Positions 1 through 11,700 of a stretch of DNA of 64,000 nt are shown here, piece after piece. Within the stretch, counting starts at the first letter, position 1. Each line of letters begins with the position of its first letter. Origin of the DNA: Yamagishiella unicocca (lineage: Eukaryota; Chlorophyta; Chlorophyceae; Chlamydomonadales; Volvocaceae); contig BDSL01000043.1 of assembly GCA_003116995.1 (NCBI GenBank), positions 682,001 through 746,000 of the forward strand. Direction: 5' to 3'. The position numbers and the translations under genes are program-made. The notes beneath the pieces are model-generated. The model worked only from the letters and a program-made list of their open reading frames with translations, was not told the DNA's origin and ran no database searches.

Positions 1-37
1 ACACGCACAGACCTCCAGCAGCGCAGTGGAAGCAGCA

Positions 38-168
38 CCCCCTAGAGATGCCCTGCGGCCAAACCCCCTAGAGATGCCCTGCGGCCAAACCCCCTAGAGA
101 TGCCCTGCGGCCAAACCCCCTAGAGATGCCCTGCGGCCAAACCCCCTAGAGATGCCCTGCGGCCAAAC
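38..168. repeat. 26-bp tandem repeat, five copies
   Basis: Five head-to-tail copies of a 26 bp unit (core CTAGAGATGCCCTGCGGCC) with no visible differences lie at the left edge. They sit upstream of the first recognised exon at 498, so they are in an intron or 5' region of the gene that follows. Apart from this repeat I see no coding exon in 1-497. Confidence 0.95.
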
Positions 169-497
169 CGTGACGTCATCTCGAACGCTCTCTGCAGCTC
201 CACACACCCGCACTGCCCGCCCGCCTCCATGCGGCACAGGAACGCCCTTTTACGGGGTACCAGCATAGCAGTGATGAGGGGGAGCAGGAGGGGCGGGGGG
301 GGGCGCGTGCTGAGGGAACAGCAGAGGGTGGGGGGGAGCAGGGGGGGCGGGAGGGGGGCGCGTGCTGAGCGGTACCCAGCACGCAGCGCCGGCGCGCTCT
401 GGGCGCTTCCTTTCCCCATGCCACGTCAATACACACGCGGGCAACCCCCCCACATCCCGCCCACCACTCAGCCGCCCCCCTGGCGTTGCGCCCGCAG

Positions 498-3400
498 GTG
501 GTGGTGCCTCCGGATCCAAAGTCAGTGACGAAACCCGCCGTACCGTCGTACGACCTGGACGTGGCGTTGGTCCGGCAGTCGCTGGCGGAGGAGGTGAGCG
601 GTCGCGAGGCTAAAGCGGAGGGAGGGCGGGTCAGGAGGCGTATAGGAAAGGGAGAAGACGACGAGGGCGGCTCTTTCCCAATCCCTCTCCAACTCCTCCC
701 AGCCCCTCCCAGCCCCTTTCCTCTTAAACCTTTAAAACCCAAGACATTAACGTCCCCCCTCTCCCAGGGCCGACCCACGGGTCTCCTCTCATACCCCCCT
801 CCCCCGCCCCTTGGCCCTCCCCCCTCGAACCCCCCTCACCCCAGGCCATTGTCCACCCCCTCAACGCCGCCAGCTCGGGCGCCGCCGCCGCCGGCGGCGC
901 ACTCGGCTCCCCCTCCTCCCTGCGCCCCGCCCCCCCCCTGCCCGGCTCCATGATGGTGCCCCGCGAGCCCCCCGACGCCGCCCCCGCGCCGGACACCGCA
1001 CCGCTGAGAGTCACCAAGGCGGTGCTGGCGGCCGTGTACACGGTGCTGCAGGTGCGGGGGTGTGAGGGGGTGTGGGGGGGGGGTAGGTGGGTCGCGAGAT
1101 TACCCGGTACACGACAGTGGAAACGGAGGGCAGGAGCTAGCCGACGGATAGTTTTCGGACACGCGCGCATGCCGGAAAACTGGGTGGGGTTCGGGGGATT
1201 GGGGGGGTTCGGGGGATTGGTGGTGGGGTTGGGGTTCGGGGGTGGGCTGCAGGCCGCCATTGCGTCTTGCGGCGACGGCGTGTTTGCGGTTGGGGGTGTG
1301 TGCAGTAGCGGGGCTGCGGGGAGGAGGCGGGCGGGTGGGATGCGGGAGGGGGGTACTTTTGCAAGCGAACCGACCCCCGGTGCGCCGGCCCAGCCCTTGT
1401 ACGGCCCCTTCCGTACATCCTTTCGTACGGCCCCTGATACGGCCCCTCGGCGCGAACCGGCGTGATAGGGTGCCCATTCGCATCCCCCCTGCAGCAAGGG
1501 CACGCCCCACGCACCAGGCACCGCCATGTCATCCTCCGAAACCATAAGACCCCCGCCTGAAACCAATTCCCCCCTTCTCCCCCTGCCTTTCTCCCCCCCT
1601 TCAGGAGCTGGTTGCTGTGTCCGGGTGGGATGGCTTCCTGCGGCTGCGCTCCTCGGTGTTCGTGATGCATGCGGACTCGGACGTGCTGAGGGAGCAGCAG
1701 AGGGTGAGGGGGGGAGCAGGGGGGTTCGGGGCAGCAGAGGGAGAAGGGGGGTTGCAAAACAGGACCGGTTGCTCGACGTGGGAAGGCTTCGGACAGCTGG
1801 GGGGGGGGAGGAGGCGGCCGTCTGACGGGGAGGGGTGGGCTGAAGGGGCCGGAAGGAGGAGGTATGAGAGGAAACACGTGGGTCGGCACCGAAAGGTAGC
1901 AGCGACTGGAAAACCTTTGGAGACGTGCAGGCTGGAGAACTGCCGGAAGGGGGCGGAGGAGGGGCCGGGAGGGGGAGGGTGGCCGGAAGGCAGCTCGGAG
2001 GAGTAGCAGCAGGAGGGGGGGAGGAGGCAGCTCGGAGAAGTAGCAGCAGGAGGGGAGGGGTCCGGAGGGCAGCGAGCTGCTCCTCCCAAGCGAGCTGCTC
2101 CCAACTGTTCACTCGGCCCTCGCTGCATCGCTGAAGTGATACCGACTCCCGGCACCAGCTGTGTGTCAGTCGTACATTGCCCTTCCATCTCTTCCCGCCG
2201 CACGTGCTTGCATCCGCCTGCGCCCCGCACCCTTCGACCTGCGCTCCGCCCTCCCCCGGCCCAGCTACACCTCCCATGTCGAGTAACCTGTCATTTTCTG
2301 CTCCCCCCCCTCCGCACCCCAGTCGCGTTACCTTACCGGTTCTTCTATTGGTACCCCCCCCCCCCGCACCCCTCCTTGCTCGCAGGAAGCGGATGAGCGC
2401 GAGCGGCAGCTGCAGCTGCTGCACCGGCAGCTGTCCGCCACGTTGCCGCCCTCGCCCGGCTGGGGGCCCGCGCCGGCGGTGGAGGTGGCGGCGGCGGCGA
2501 GCAAGAGGCCGCCACCAGAAGGTGCGGGGGGGGGGTGTTCCAGGAAGACCCGTGGATGCGAGGAGAATGCGGGGGGGGGAGGGGTTGGGGGGCCGGGGCT
2601 GCGTGTGGGTGTGTGTCTGTGTTTCATAGATGCTGTGCTGAGCCGTGTGTCTGTGTGTGCTGGGCGGGTAGGGGGGGAGGTTCAAGCTGCTCATGTTTGG
2701 GGGGGTGGGGGTGGTGGTTCACAAGGGGCGGGTTTGCTGGATGGGAGGGAGGTTTTGAGCGGAGTGTGGCGGGTGCAGCAACCCAAAGGTGGGGGGGGGA
2801 GATAGGAGAGAAAACCCATGGGTCGGCAGCAGGCGGGGGGGGGTGCTGCCGGCGCCGGCCAGAGCAGTGCGTGAGGGGGCGGCGTAGAAACGGCCTCTCC
2901 AACCCCCGCCGGCCAACCGCAACCACCGCCGAAACCGCACCAGCGACCTTGTACACAAAGCAGCTGTCCCCCCCCTCTAAACGGGCGCTGTTGCGACGGC
3001 GGCCAGCACGTTCAGGACACAGGGGTTATCATGCCCCCGACACGTGCCACACCACCTGTTCTTCGACGGGACTGGGGATTCCGCTCACACCCCTCGCCCT
3101 CCCTGCCGGCCCGTGCCCGCATGTTGGCTCCAGGGGTGGACTTCCAGGCCGCCCTGGGCGAGGCCACGGTGATGGGGCTGGCGGAGTACCCGGAGCACCT
3201 GGAGGTGGGGGCCGAGGACGGGGGAGTTTCAGGAAGAATCCGCGAATCCACGGCCGACAAACTACGGACGGGGGGGGGAGGTTGCAAGGAAATCCCGTGT
3301 ACGAAAGGAAAAACCGTTCAGGACAGCCGGAGACGAAGGGGGGAATGGCAGGGGAGCTGGATCTTGTACGGCCGAGAAGACGTTTAGGAAGAGAGAAAAG

Positions 3401-6400
3401 GGCGGTCGCGGGGGAAAGGGAGGGCGGTCTCTGGGGAAAGGGAGGGGACGGTGTGTTGCAAAGGTTCCCCACTGTTGAAAACTAGGAACGCGCCGCGAGC
3501 TAACAGGGGAGGGCAGGGTGCGCCTCAATCAAAGCCAGGGTTGGAAGCTCCCACAGGTTGCGAGGTCGGGGAGATTGTCCGAATTCGTGCTACTTCGGAT
3601 ACGAACACACACGCTGCCGGACAGCACAAACAACACCCCCCCCCGCTGCCCCTTCTTTTATTTAACCCCCCTCCCCCCCGGCTCCCCCCGCTGTCGCCAC
3701 AGGACGACTACAACGACCCACGGGTCGCAGCCGCACGCGAGGCGCACCGCCGCCACCTGCGTGAGATCGCCGAGCGGCAGGCCCGGCTGGAGGCAGCGGA
3801 GGGCGGCGAGTACGCGGACGACGAGTGGGACGGCTCGTCGCCTGGAAGCGGCGGCGGTGGCGGCGCCGCCGACGGCGGCGGCGGGGGTGCTGCTGGCGGC
3901 GGCGGTCGCAGCTCCGCGGGAAAGTCCCGGAGAGACCGCGGCAAGGCGGGGCGGCGGACGCCTGGTAGACGGGGGAGGGGCGCGGGGGCGGCGCTGCAGC
4001 GGCGGGTGGAAGCGGAGGCGGAGGACGCGGCGGGGGCGGGGGCCGGCAGCGGCGTGGTTGACGCCGGCGAGCTTGTACGACAGGAGGAGGAGGAGGAGGA
4101 TAAGCGGCAGGAGCAGCAGGTGCAGGAGCGGATGCAGGCGCAGCAGCGGCGGCAGCAGCAGGAGCCTGTCGGTGGTGGCGGAGTGGCTGTTGGCGGCAAC
4201 GACTCCAAAGCCGCAACCCTCCCCGCCGCCGCCGCCGCCGCCGCAGCAGCAGCACCCGCCGCAGCGCCCGCGGCCGACGCTCCGTCGTCGTCCAACACGG
4301 GCTGGTGGGGCACGTTCTTTGGCGGCGGCGGCGCGGCTGCCGGCGGCGGCGGCGCGGCGCCGCAGCGGCGCGAGGCGGGGCCGCTGGGGGAGGCTTGCGA
4401 GGATGAGGCGTGCGGGAGACCACCACTCCCGCCTTGGCGGACGGCAGGGACGGCGGTTTCGGAGCTTATCCCCCCCGCTGGCGACGGCGACGGCGGCGGC
4501 TGTGGTCAGCGGCCCCCGGCGGCCTCGTGCTCTGGTCGCAGCAGCTGGCGGTGCGCGTGCGGCGGCGCGGAGCGGCCGGAGCGCCCTCGTACGGCAGCGG
4601 AGTGGGACGTGGGGGTGCAGGGCCCGGGTGACACATGGTGGGATCCCGCGCCGGCCCCGGCCCCGGCGGCGGTGGCGGTGGCGGCGGCGGTGGCTGCTCC
4701 AGGGATTGTGGTGTGCTCGCCGCTCCAACCCCTGGTCCCAACCCCCACGCGGCGACAGCAACAGCAACAACACCAGCAACACCACGATCGCTGCGGCCCG
4801 TCCGCCGCCCCCTCGCACTCACCTTGCTTGGCGGCGGCGGCGGCGGCGGCGACTAGCTCCAGCGGCGGCCGGCGGTGCCGCCAGCCCGCCGGCGGCTGGT
4901 GCTCCTCCTCCTCCGCAGCCGCCGCCGGGGTGCTGGGGGGCTCTCCCTTGTGCCTCGCCCGGGGGCTGCTGAGGCTGCTCGTGTGCCGGCTCAAGGGCCG
5001 CCCCGGCGGCCACCAGTGGCGGCAGCGCCAGCGGCGACTGCAGCGCGCGCTCCTGGCGGCGGCGGCGGCGGCGCCGCAGGGGCTGCTGCCGTACGGCCCG
5101 CAGGCGTCGCTGCTGTCGGCCCCGGGTCGGCCGCGACCGCACTCCGGCGGCCGCGGCGGCGGAGGCGGCTACCGACCCGCCGGGTCGGTAGCAGCGGCGG
5201 CGACGGCGGTGGCCGGCTGCCTGGCGGGGCTCTGTGGAGGCAGCTGCGGGGCCAGGTCAGGTCGGGGGTGCGGCGGCGGGGGAGGCCTCCAGCGCTATGG
5301 TCCGGGCCCCGTGGCGGAGTCAGGGGGCGCCGACGGCGGAGCCGGCGCTGGCGGCGGCCCGACGGCGGAGCCGGCGGCGCTGGGCGGCGGGGCGGCTGCC
5401 GCCGCCGCCGCCGCGGCCGCGGTCGCCGCCGTCGCTCCCCACGGCGCCGTGGACGAGGGCGGCTTCCCTCTGATGCTCCAGAACCACGACGCGGACCGTC
5501 AGATGGTTCTGGAGGGCCTGGACGTTACGGAGCTGGGCGCGAAGCGGCTGTGCGCCAGGTGGGGAGGGGCTCACGGAGGAGAGGGGAGGGGCTCACGGAG
5601 GAGAGGGGAGGGGCTCACGGAGGAGAGGGGAGGGGCTCACGGAGGAGAGGGGAGGGGCTCGCGGAGGAGAGGGGAGGGGTGGCGGTTTAGGGTTTCTCGG
5701 GCTGCCTGCAGCCTGGACGGGGTCGAGGAGGACGAAGTCCAGGGAGGACGAACAAGGCATGGTGTGGTGCCTGGTGCAGCGCGCCCAACTTATGCGGGCG
5801 GAGCAGCCTACGTGAGGCTTCGCTTGTTGTTAGGTCGCTCGTGGGGTCCAGTGGGGTCAGCGCGCCGAGGAGGATGTCGCCGCGCCATGTTAGCGATTGC
5901 GACGGCGGCCGCCCGACCCGTGGGTCGTCGCTCGCTGCGCAGCTGTGCCGGCGTCGCACTCACTGCGCCTTTATGCGCCGTGTGTCGTACGGTTCAGGTG
6001 GCTGGACGAGCTCATCGTGGCGCTGTGGCACGACCTTCAGGTGGGCAGGGGAGGCGAAGGGGCGGGAGGATCTGGTGGGGGGCCTCCGCGGTGTGTTCCG
6101 CGCTCCGCGCCAACACTACCCAGCAGCTCTGCGGGTGAGACTCGCAACAAGCCCCAGCCGCCAGCCGCCAGCAGCAGGCTTGAGCTGACCTAATGACCTA
6201 ATAACCTGATGACCTGATGGCCTCATGACCTAATGCTTTCCAATCCCTGCACCGGCCCCCGCGCAGGCCTTCCTGGACTGGAAGGCCCTGGATTCGGAGC
6301 TGGCGGAAGCCGGGTTTCGAAACCACGCCGATATCGTGGCGGGCAATGCACCGGCACCCACCGCCGCCGACTACCAGCGGGCCAGCCGCGCCAGTGGCGG

Positions 6401-7506
6401 CGGCGGTGGCAGGAGGAGCGACGGCACCTGCGAGCCGACGGCGCCGCCGCCGCTACCGACGCTTTCCTCCCTGGAATGGCTCCGCCGGGGCCTGCTGGCG
6501 GAGCGCCTGCACCACGAGACGGACGCGCTGGCGGCGTACCAGGCCGCCGTCATGACGCCGCCGCCGCCGCCGGCGGTGGGCGCCACCGGCGGCGGCGGCG
6601 GCGCCGTCTTCGCGGCCTTGTCCGGCGGCGGCCCCGGCGCCTTCAGCATGATTGCCTGGCAGGTGGGCCTTATGTCCCGGATGCCACTTAAGTAGCTCGT
6701 GCATCGCGCGATCTTGGGCGATGTACGAGGGTGGTGGGGCGGGGGGTGCTTGATCAGGATGCGGGGGGCTGCCGCAGATCCCGACGTGAAACAAGCTGTA
6801 CTGCCCCCGGTGATGCCGCCACATTTGCCCAAGCAAAGCAAGTCCTTGACGGCGAGTCCCATTGCCGGGTACGTGCCCTTTGTTACCGCAGGCGATCATG
6901 CGGCTGGCGCCAGCCGCTGACCCACGGGACACCACCTGGGCGCTGCGCGCCGCGCAGGCGGTGATGACGTGGCTCGAAACCCGCTCGCCTCCCGGCGTGG
7001 GAGCGGTGCCCTTCACCTCGGGCTTCCTCACGGCTGGGTCCGCCGGCGGCGGCGGCGGCGGCAGCGCAGGAGCGACCCGTGCCGCGCCCGCCACCGCTGC
7101 CGCCGCGGCGGCGGCGGCCGGCGGCAAGCTGCAGGCATGTCCGCTGGCTGTGGTTCAGTGCCTTCACCTGGTGGCGGCGGTGCTGGGTGACGCCGGCGTC
7201 GAGGCGACGCTGGCGGCGCCGTCAGCGGCGGCGGCGACAGCCAAGAGCGCCGCCAGTGGTGGCGCTGGCGGCGGCGGTACGGCGGCGGTGCACCCAGCGG
7301 CGGCGGCGGTGCTCCGCCATGCGGTTCAGTCCGCGGAGGCCGCGCGGACGGCGGCCGGCGCCGCCGGCGCCGCTGGCGGCGGCGCCGCCGCCGGAGCAGG
7401 GTCCACCGGCGGCCCCGTTAGCGCCTCGCTGCAAGGGAGTGCTGGCGCCGGACTGGTGTCGGCCGCAGGCGCCCGGCCGCGCAGCAGCGTGGACGGCGGC
7501 TCATAA
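498..7506 (+). CDS. ChAPs-like (Chs5-Arf1-binding, BUD7/BCH1 type) protein, 5' end missing
   Basis: Exons: 498-593, 845-1051, 1605-1703, 2386-2521, 3134-3204, 3703-5558, 5998-6040, 6267-6662, 6892-7506 (stop TAA). Phases agree across every junction, giving about 1172 residues plus an unseen N-terminus. The C-terminal part reads WLDELIVALWHDLQ, then AFLDWKALDSELAEAG, then SLEWLRRGLLAERLHHETDA and FSMIAWQ. This order (Trp-Leu-Asp-Glu helix, Leu-His-His repeat, TPR-like end) recalls fungal ChAPs proteins, which bind Arf1 at the trans-Golgi and sort membrane cargo. The long exon 3703-5558 begins with a charged helix (DDYNDPRVAAAREAHRRHLR) and is then mostly Gly, Ala, Gln and Arg low complexity; small introns could be hidden there. 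The final exon is Ala/Gly-rich and may be poorly structured. The family assignment is from remembered motifs, so it is moderate; the exon chain is strong. Confidence 0.6.
5562..5675. repeat. 22-bp intronic tandem repeat at a splice donor
   Basis: About five copies of a 22 bp unit (core GGGGCTCACGGAGGAGA) start four bases after the donor at 5558/5559. The unit is G-rich and keeps a reading frame open, so naive ORF calls run through it; the exon evidently ends before it, because the next exon completes the split Arg codon and continues the conserved Trp-Leu-Asp-Glu segment. Confidence 0.9.
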
Positions 7507-8310
7507 GGCCCCCAGGGTCCACCCCGCCCCCCCCCCCAAAAAACAAACACACGCACACACACCCTTCAGCATTGCGGAACGGATTCGTCGGGCGGTCCTG
7601 TCTGGTGGAGGGGGGAAGGCCGGGGAGGGCGGTCCGTGAGGTCCGCACGCCGTACGTGCGATTATAGGGCCCATCTGGGGCACCTCTTGCCGCACGAGGA
7701 CCTGAAGTTGGGTTGAATTGGTGCGCTTGGGAGGCAGGGCAGGGCAGAGCGCGTATCCTCCCAGCCCGGCCCGACGCAGGCCTACCTGGTCAGGTCCGGC
7801 CGCACCCGCGTGGGGGGGGCTCTCGTGGTTGCCACCTGGGGGTGCCGGTGGCAGCAGCCTGGCCAGCGAGCCACGGGCGGGAGCGAGCAGCAGCCGCAGC
7901 AGGGCAGGGCTCTTTTAAAAGGGGGGAGTGGCGCGCGCGCGATGCATTCTTTGGTGGCCGGTGGTGGGTGCGATCCCGTGCATTCCGTACTACCTTACAT
8001 GATCATGTCGTATGAGGGGGTCGTATGGCGGGGGGGGCAAGGTGGACACAGGAGGCAGGGGGGGTTCGGAGCGGGCGCGGATGCAGTGGCTGCGGCGCCG
8101 GTGTGGGGCCTGGGCGCAGCGAGCGGGACCCACCGGCAGCAGCTGCTGGTGGGGTATGGGAGGAAACCCTGCAGCTGGCAGGCTGGGAGGGCGCTGAGTT
8201 GTAGACAATTACGGCGACGGCGACGGAGGCTTGGGAGGTAGCTTGTATGAGTGCAGGGCGGGTCATAGCAGGCGGGTCAGTGCTGCAACGTTCCCCGCTG
8301 CTTGATGGAT

Positions 8311-8315
8311 TGTAA
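8311..8315 (+). terminator. candidate TGTAA poly(A) signal
   Basis: TGTAA is the usual green-algal poly(A) signal. This is the first plus-strand copy seen after the stop at 7506 and would give a 3' UTR of about 0.8 kb for the ChAPs-like gene. The rest of 7507-8760 shows no gene; 8319-8370 holds short repeats of the type CAGGTCAGGCCT. Confidence 0.3.
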
Positions 8316-8760
8316 CCAGGTCAGGTCTCAGGTCAGGTCAGGCCTCAGGTCAGGTCAGGCCTCAGGTCAGGCCGACAGCTCCACTCCAGCCTTACGGCAC
8401 CTGCCAGCTGCAGCCTCCACGTGCTCGGCAGGAAGGGGAGGTGGACAGCGGCAGCGGGGGACAGGTGCCGTGATTCAGCAAAGCGCCGGGGTCGCGCGGG
8501 GAGGTCCACAGCGGCGGTAGGGCCACAGCGGCAGGACTGCCAGGCGCCAAGAGCCCCAGCCGCGGAGGGGTCCACCGACGGACCACCCACTGACGTGGCC
8601 ATCCCAGCTCCTTAAGGGCAGTAACTGCCGGCACCCCATAAGGCCCCCCAGTTTCCCCGGCCCGGACACCTCACCCCACGAAGTACATGGGCCTGTTCCC
8701 CAAACGCTACCGCCGGCTTGGTGGGATTCGGGTCCGCCACTGGCCTAACCGCAATTCGGA

Positions 8761-11700
8761 CTAAACATGCAATCCATTTGACAGCGTGCTAAGCATATAG
8801 CAGTGTGCCATGATGACGTTGCCAAGGGTTACCGTTACCGTCGTAGCAGTATCCGTTACGATCCTGCCGAATTTGCCGTTACCCTTACCCTTACCGTTAC
8901 CGTTGCCGATACCGGTGCCGTTGTCGTTGCCGTTCTCATTGCCATTGTCGTTGCCATTGCCGTTGCCGTTATCGTTGATATTGCCGTTGCCGTTGCCGTT
9001 GCCGTTACCGTTGCCGTTACCGTTGCCGTTACCCGGCTCCGGCACGCCGACCTTGACGCGAAAAAACCTGGTGGGCTTGCAGTCACGTGCGCATGTGAGC
9101 GCCTCGTTGCGGGGGCTGCTGGTGCACTGGCCGTCACCTGGAGGGGGCGGGGGTGAGGGCGCAAGGGAGCGGGGGCGCAGCGGCGGGGAAGAAGTGGGGT
9201 GAGTTATTACACGTGTTGCATCCTGATGGGTCAGCAACGGTTGCGGCCGTACCATTTATACACTCGTGATTTTCGTCTCAACTCACCAAGATATCAACAG
9301 CGGGTCGTAATCCGAAGCCCCGAACGAGCCCCCGGCATCACTCACCGCAGTACTGAGGGTCAGAGCAGCCTCCGCAGTCTTGCGGGCACGAGCCGCATGT
9401 CTCGCTGTAGCCCTTGCGGGCGCTGGTGCATACGCCGTCGCCACAGGAAGCGCTGGTGCAGCTGCCGCAGTCGCCGCAGCCAGTCTTGCCGCTGGTGCAC
9501 TTCTCGCCAAGCAGCGGCTCGCAGATGCCGTTGTTGTTGCACGAGGGGCAGACGCCGCAGTCGGCGCTGCAGCTGGAGCAGCTCTCGCCGGCGGCAGTGC
9601 TGCACACGCCGTCTCCGCAGCAGGTGCGGGTGCCGTTGGTGAGGAGGATACCGCAGTCGGCCAGGCAGGTGCTGCACGTCTCGCCGCCGGAGCACACGCC
9701 GTCACCGCAGCTAGCGCAGGCGCCGCAATCCGTGGGGCATGTCTCGCAGGTCTCGTCAGCGCTGCACACCTTGTCGCCACAAACCGGCGCAGGCGGGGCT
9801 GAGGGAGCAGGCGAGGGCGGGAAAGGAGGAGGCGGGAGCGAAGGAGGAGGCGGGAAAGGAGGAGGCGGGGGGAAAGAAGGCGGGGGAGGGCAGGCGCCGC
9901 AGTCCACCGGGCAGGTCTCGCAGGTCTCATCAGCGCTGCAAACGCCGTCGCCGCAGCCCACTGGCACCGGAGGGGGCGGGGTCGACGGGGGAGGGGCAGT
10001 GGCATAAAGACCGGCTACCGGGGGAGGGGGAGGGGGAAGCGACGGCGATGGCGGAGGCCGTGGCGCTTTGGGCGAGGGCGGCTTGGACGAGGGCGGCTTG
10101 GGTGAGGGCGGCTTGGACGAGGGCGGCTTGGGAGAGGGCGGCTTGGGCGAGGGCGGCTTGGGAGAGGGCGGAGACGGGGAGGGGGGGCCGATCGGCTTGT
10201 AGCTTAGGCCGATGATGCTGCCGCCGGCTCCCGACATGAAGCCAACACCCGCGCTGTAGGAGATTCGGAAGTAGCCCTTGTCGCCCCAGCCGGTGCCCCA
10301 GCTGTTCTTGACAATCCAGTAGGAGCTGTGGACGCGACGGGGATGCATGGGGACAGACGAAGTAGGTCGTTGTAAGCAAACCGATAACGAGGTAAGTCGT
10401 TGCAAGAAAACCTCCTTCCTAGCGAGCGGAGACCGGTAATCTGGTTGGTAGCTGTCCGCAGGATAGATGCCCACCCGCAGGTGTAGAAACACGACGCATC
10501 GTCCGTTCCTCCCGCCCCCTTGATGGCCGCGCCCTTTCCCCCCTGCCTACCCGGTGTCGTTGTAGCCAACGGTTAGGACCTGGTGGTAGCCAGCAAGCGA
10601 GCTGTAGCGGTTCCAAGAGTACGGCCTGTGCGGGCAGGTTTCCGGGTGCGGTGGTGGTTACACGGTGTGGTGGTTACCCGATGTTACACGACAGACGGGA
10701 GGGGCCCAGGCCGGGGGGGGCCGAGAGCGGCCTCAGTTGGGAGGACCACCCAGGTTTGCTTTTTGGGGTCCCACGATGTCCCCCAGCGATGGCACCCAGC
10801 GATGTCCTCCAGCGATGGCACCCAGCGATGGCACCCAGCGATTTCCCACGGCGAGCCAAACACACACTCCAGTTGGGGTCCGCACGCGCACATGGGAGGG
10901 AGGCACTCACGGAGAGCTCGCAGTCCAGCTGAAGAAGTCGTTGTAGACGGCGAAGTAGCTCAGCACCGAGCCATGGAGGCGGATGTGGTCCTTGGCCTGC
11001 GTCGTTCCAACGAAGATCAACAGCAGGTTTGGGGGAGGGGGCGTCGGCCAGTCAGTTGAGCGGCAGGATTGCGACAGCGGCGGTGGCGGGCGCGCGTGAG
11101 GACTGCGGGTACGGGCGTTGTTCCCCGCAAATAAACGCGCTGCCCAACGATGAAGACGCTTCGGCCAAGGTTCCGGAAAACGTCGAAGCCATTGAAGCTG
11201 TCTGCAGGCAAACCAGTACCGAATGAGCACCGAGCGCCGATCCGCTCACCAAGGAAAGGTCGGTGATGTAGGTCGAAGAGAAGGTGCCGTTGGGGCGCTT
11301 CTCGGGCGCAGATCTCAGGCTGCAGTTGGGCTTCTGGGTGTACGGGTAGTTGACGTCGTACGGCATGCCCTTGGTGACGATGACCTTTGCCGCCGCGCCA
11401 GCGTACCAGCCAGTGTTGCAGGACGGGTAGTACATGCCGTTGCAAAAGAACAGCCTGGCGGGAAGGCGAGAGGGCGGACGGAGTGAGCAGACGAAGGGGG
11501 CGGCCGCATGCGGCATGATGCACGGACGACCGAGACACGGCGGGAGGCAGGCAGCGCCAGGCGGCACTGCTGGCGACTGCGCGCGTCTTGCGTAGAAACA
11601 CAAATGGGACCCCGGCAGGGCGGTCGTCGCGCCAATCAATTCACGCAGGCCACTTTAAAAGACACCATCGTAACCTACTGGACATACAGGCCGCGCCAAA

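Noticed and set aside
724..2694. 656-codon minus-strand frame opposite the ChAPs-like gene
   Set aside because: Pro/Ser-rich shadow of C-rich introns and exons; the plus strand has the splice-consistent, conserved reading.
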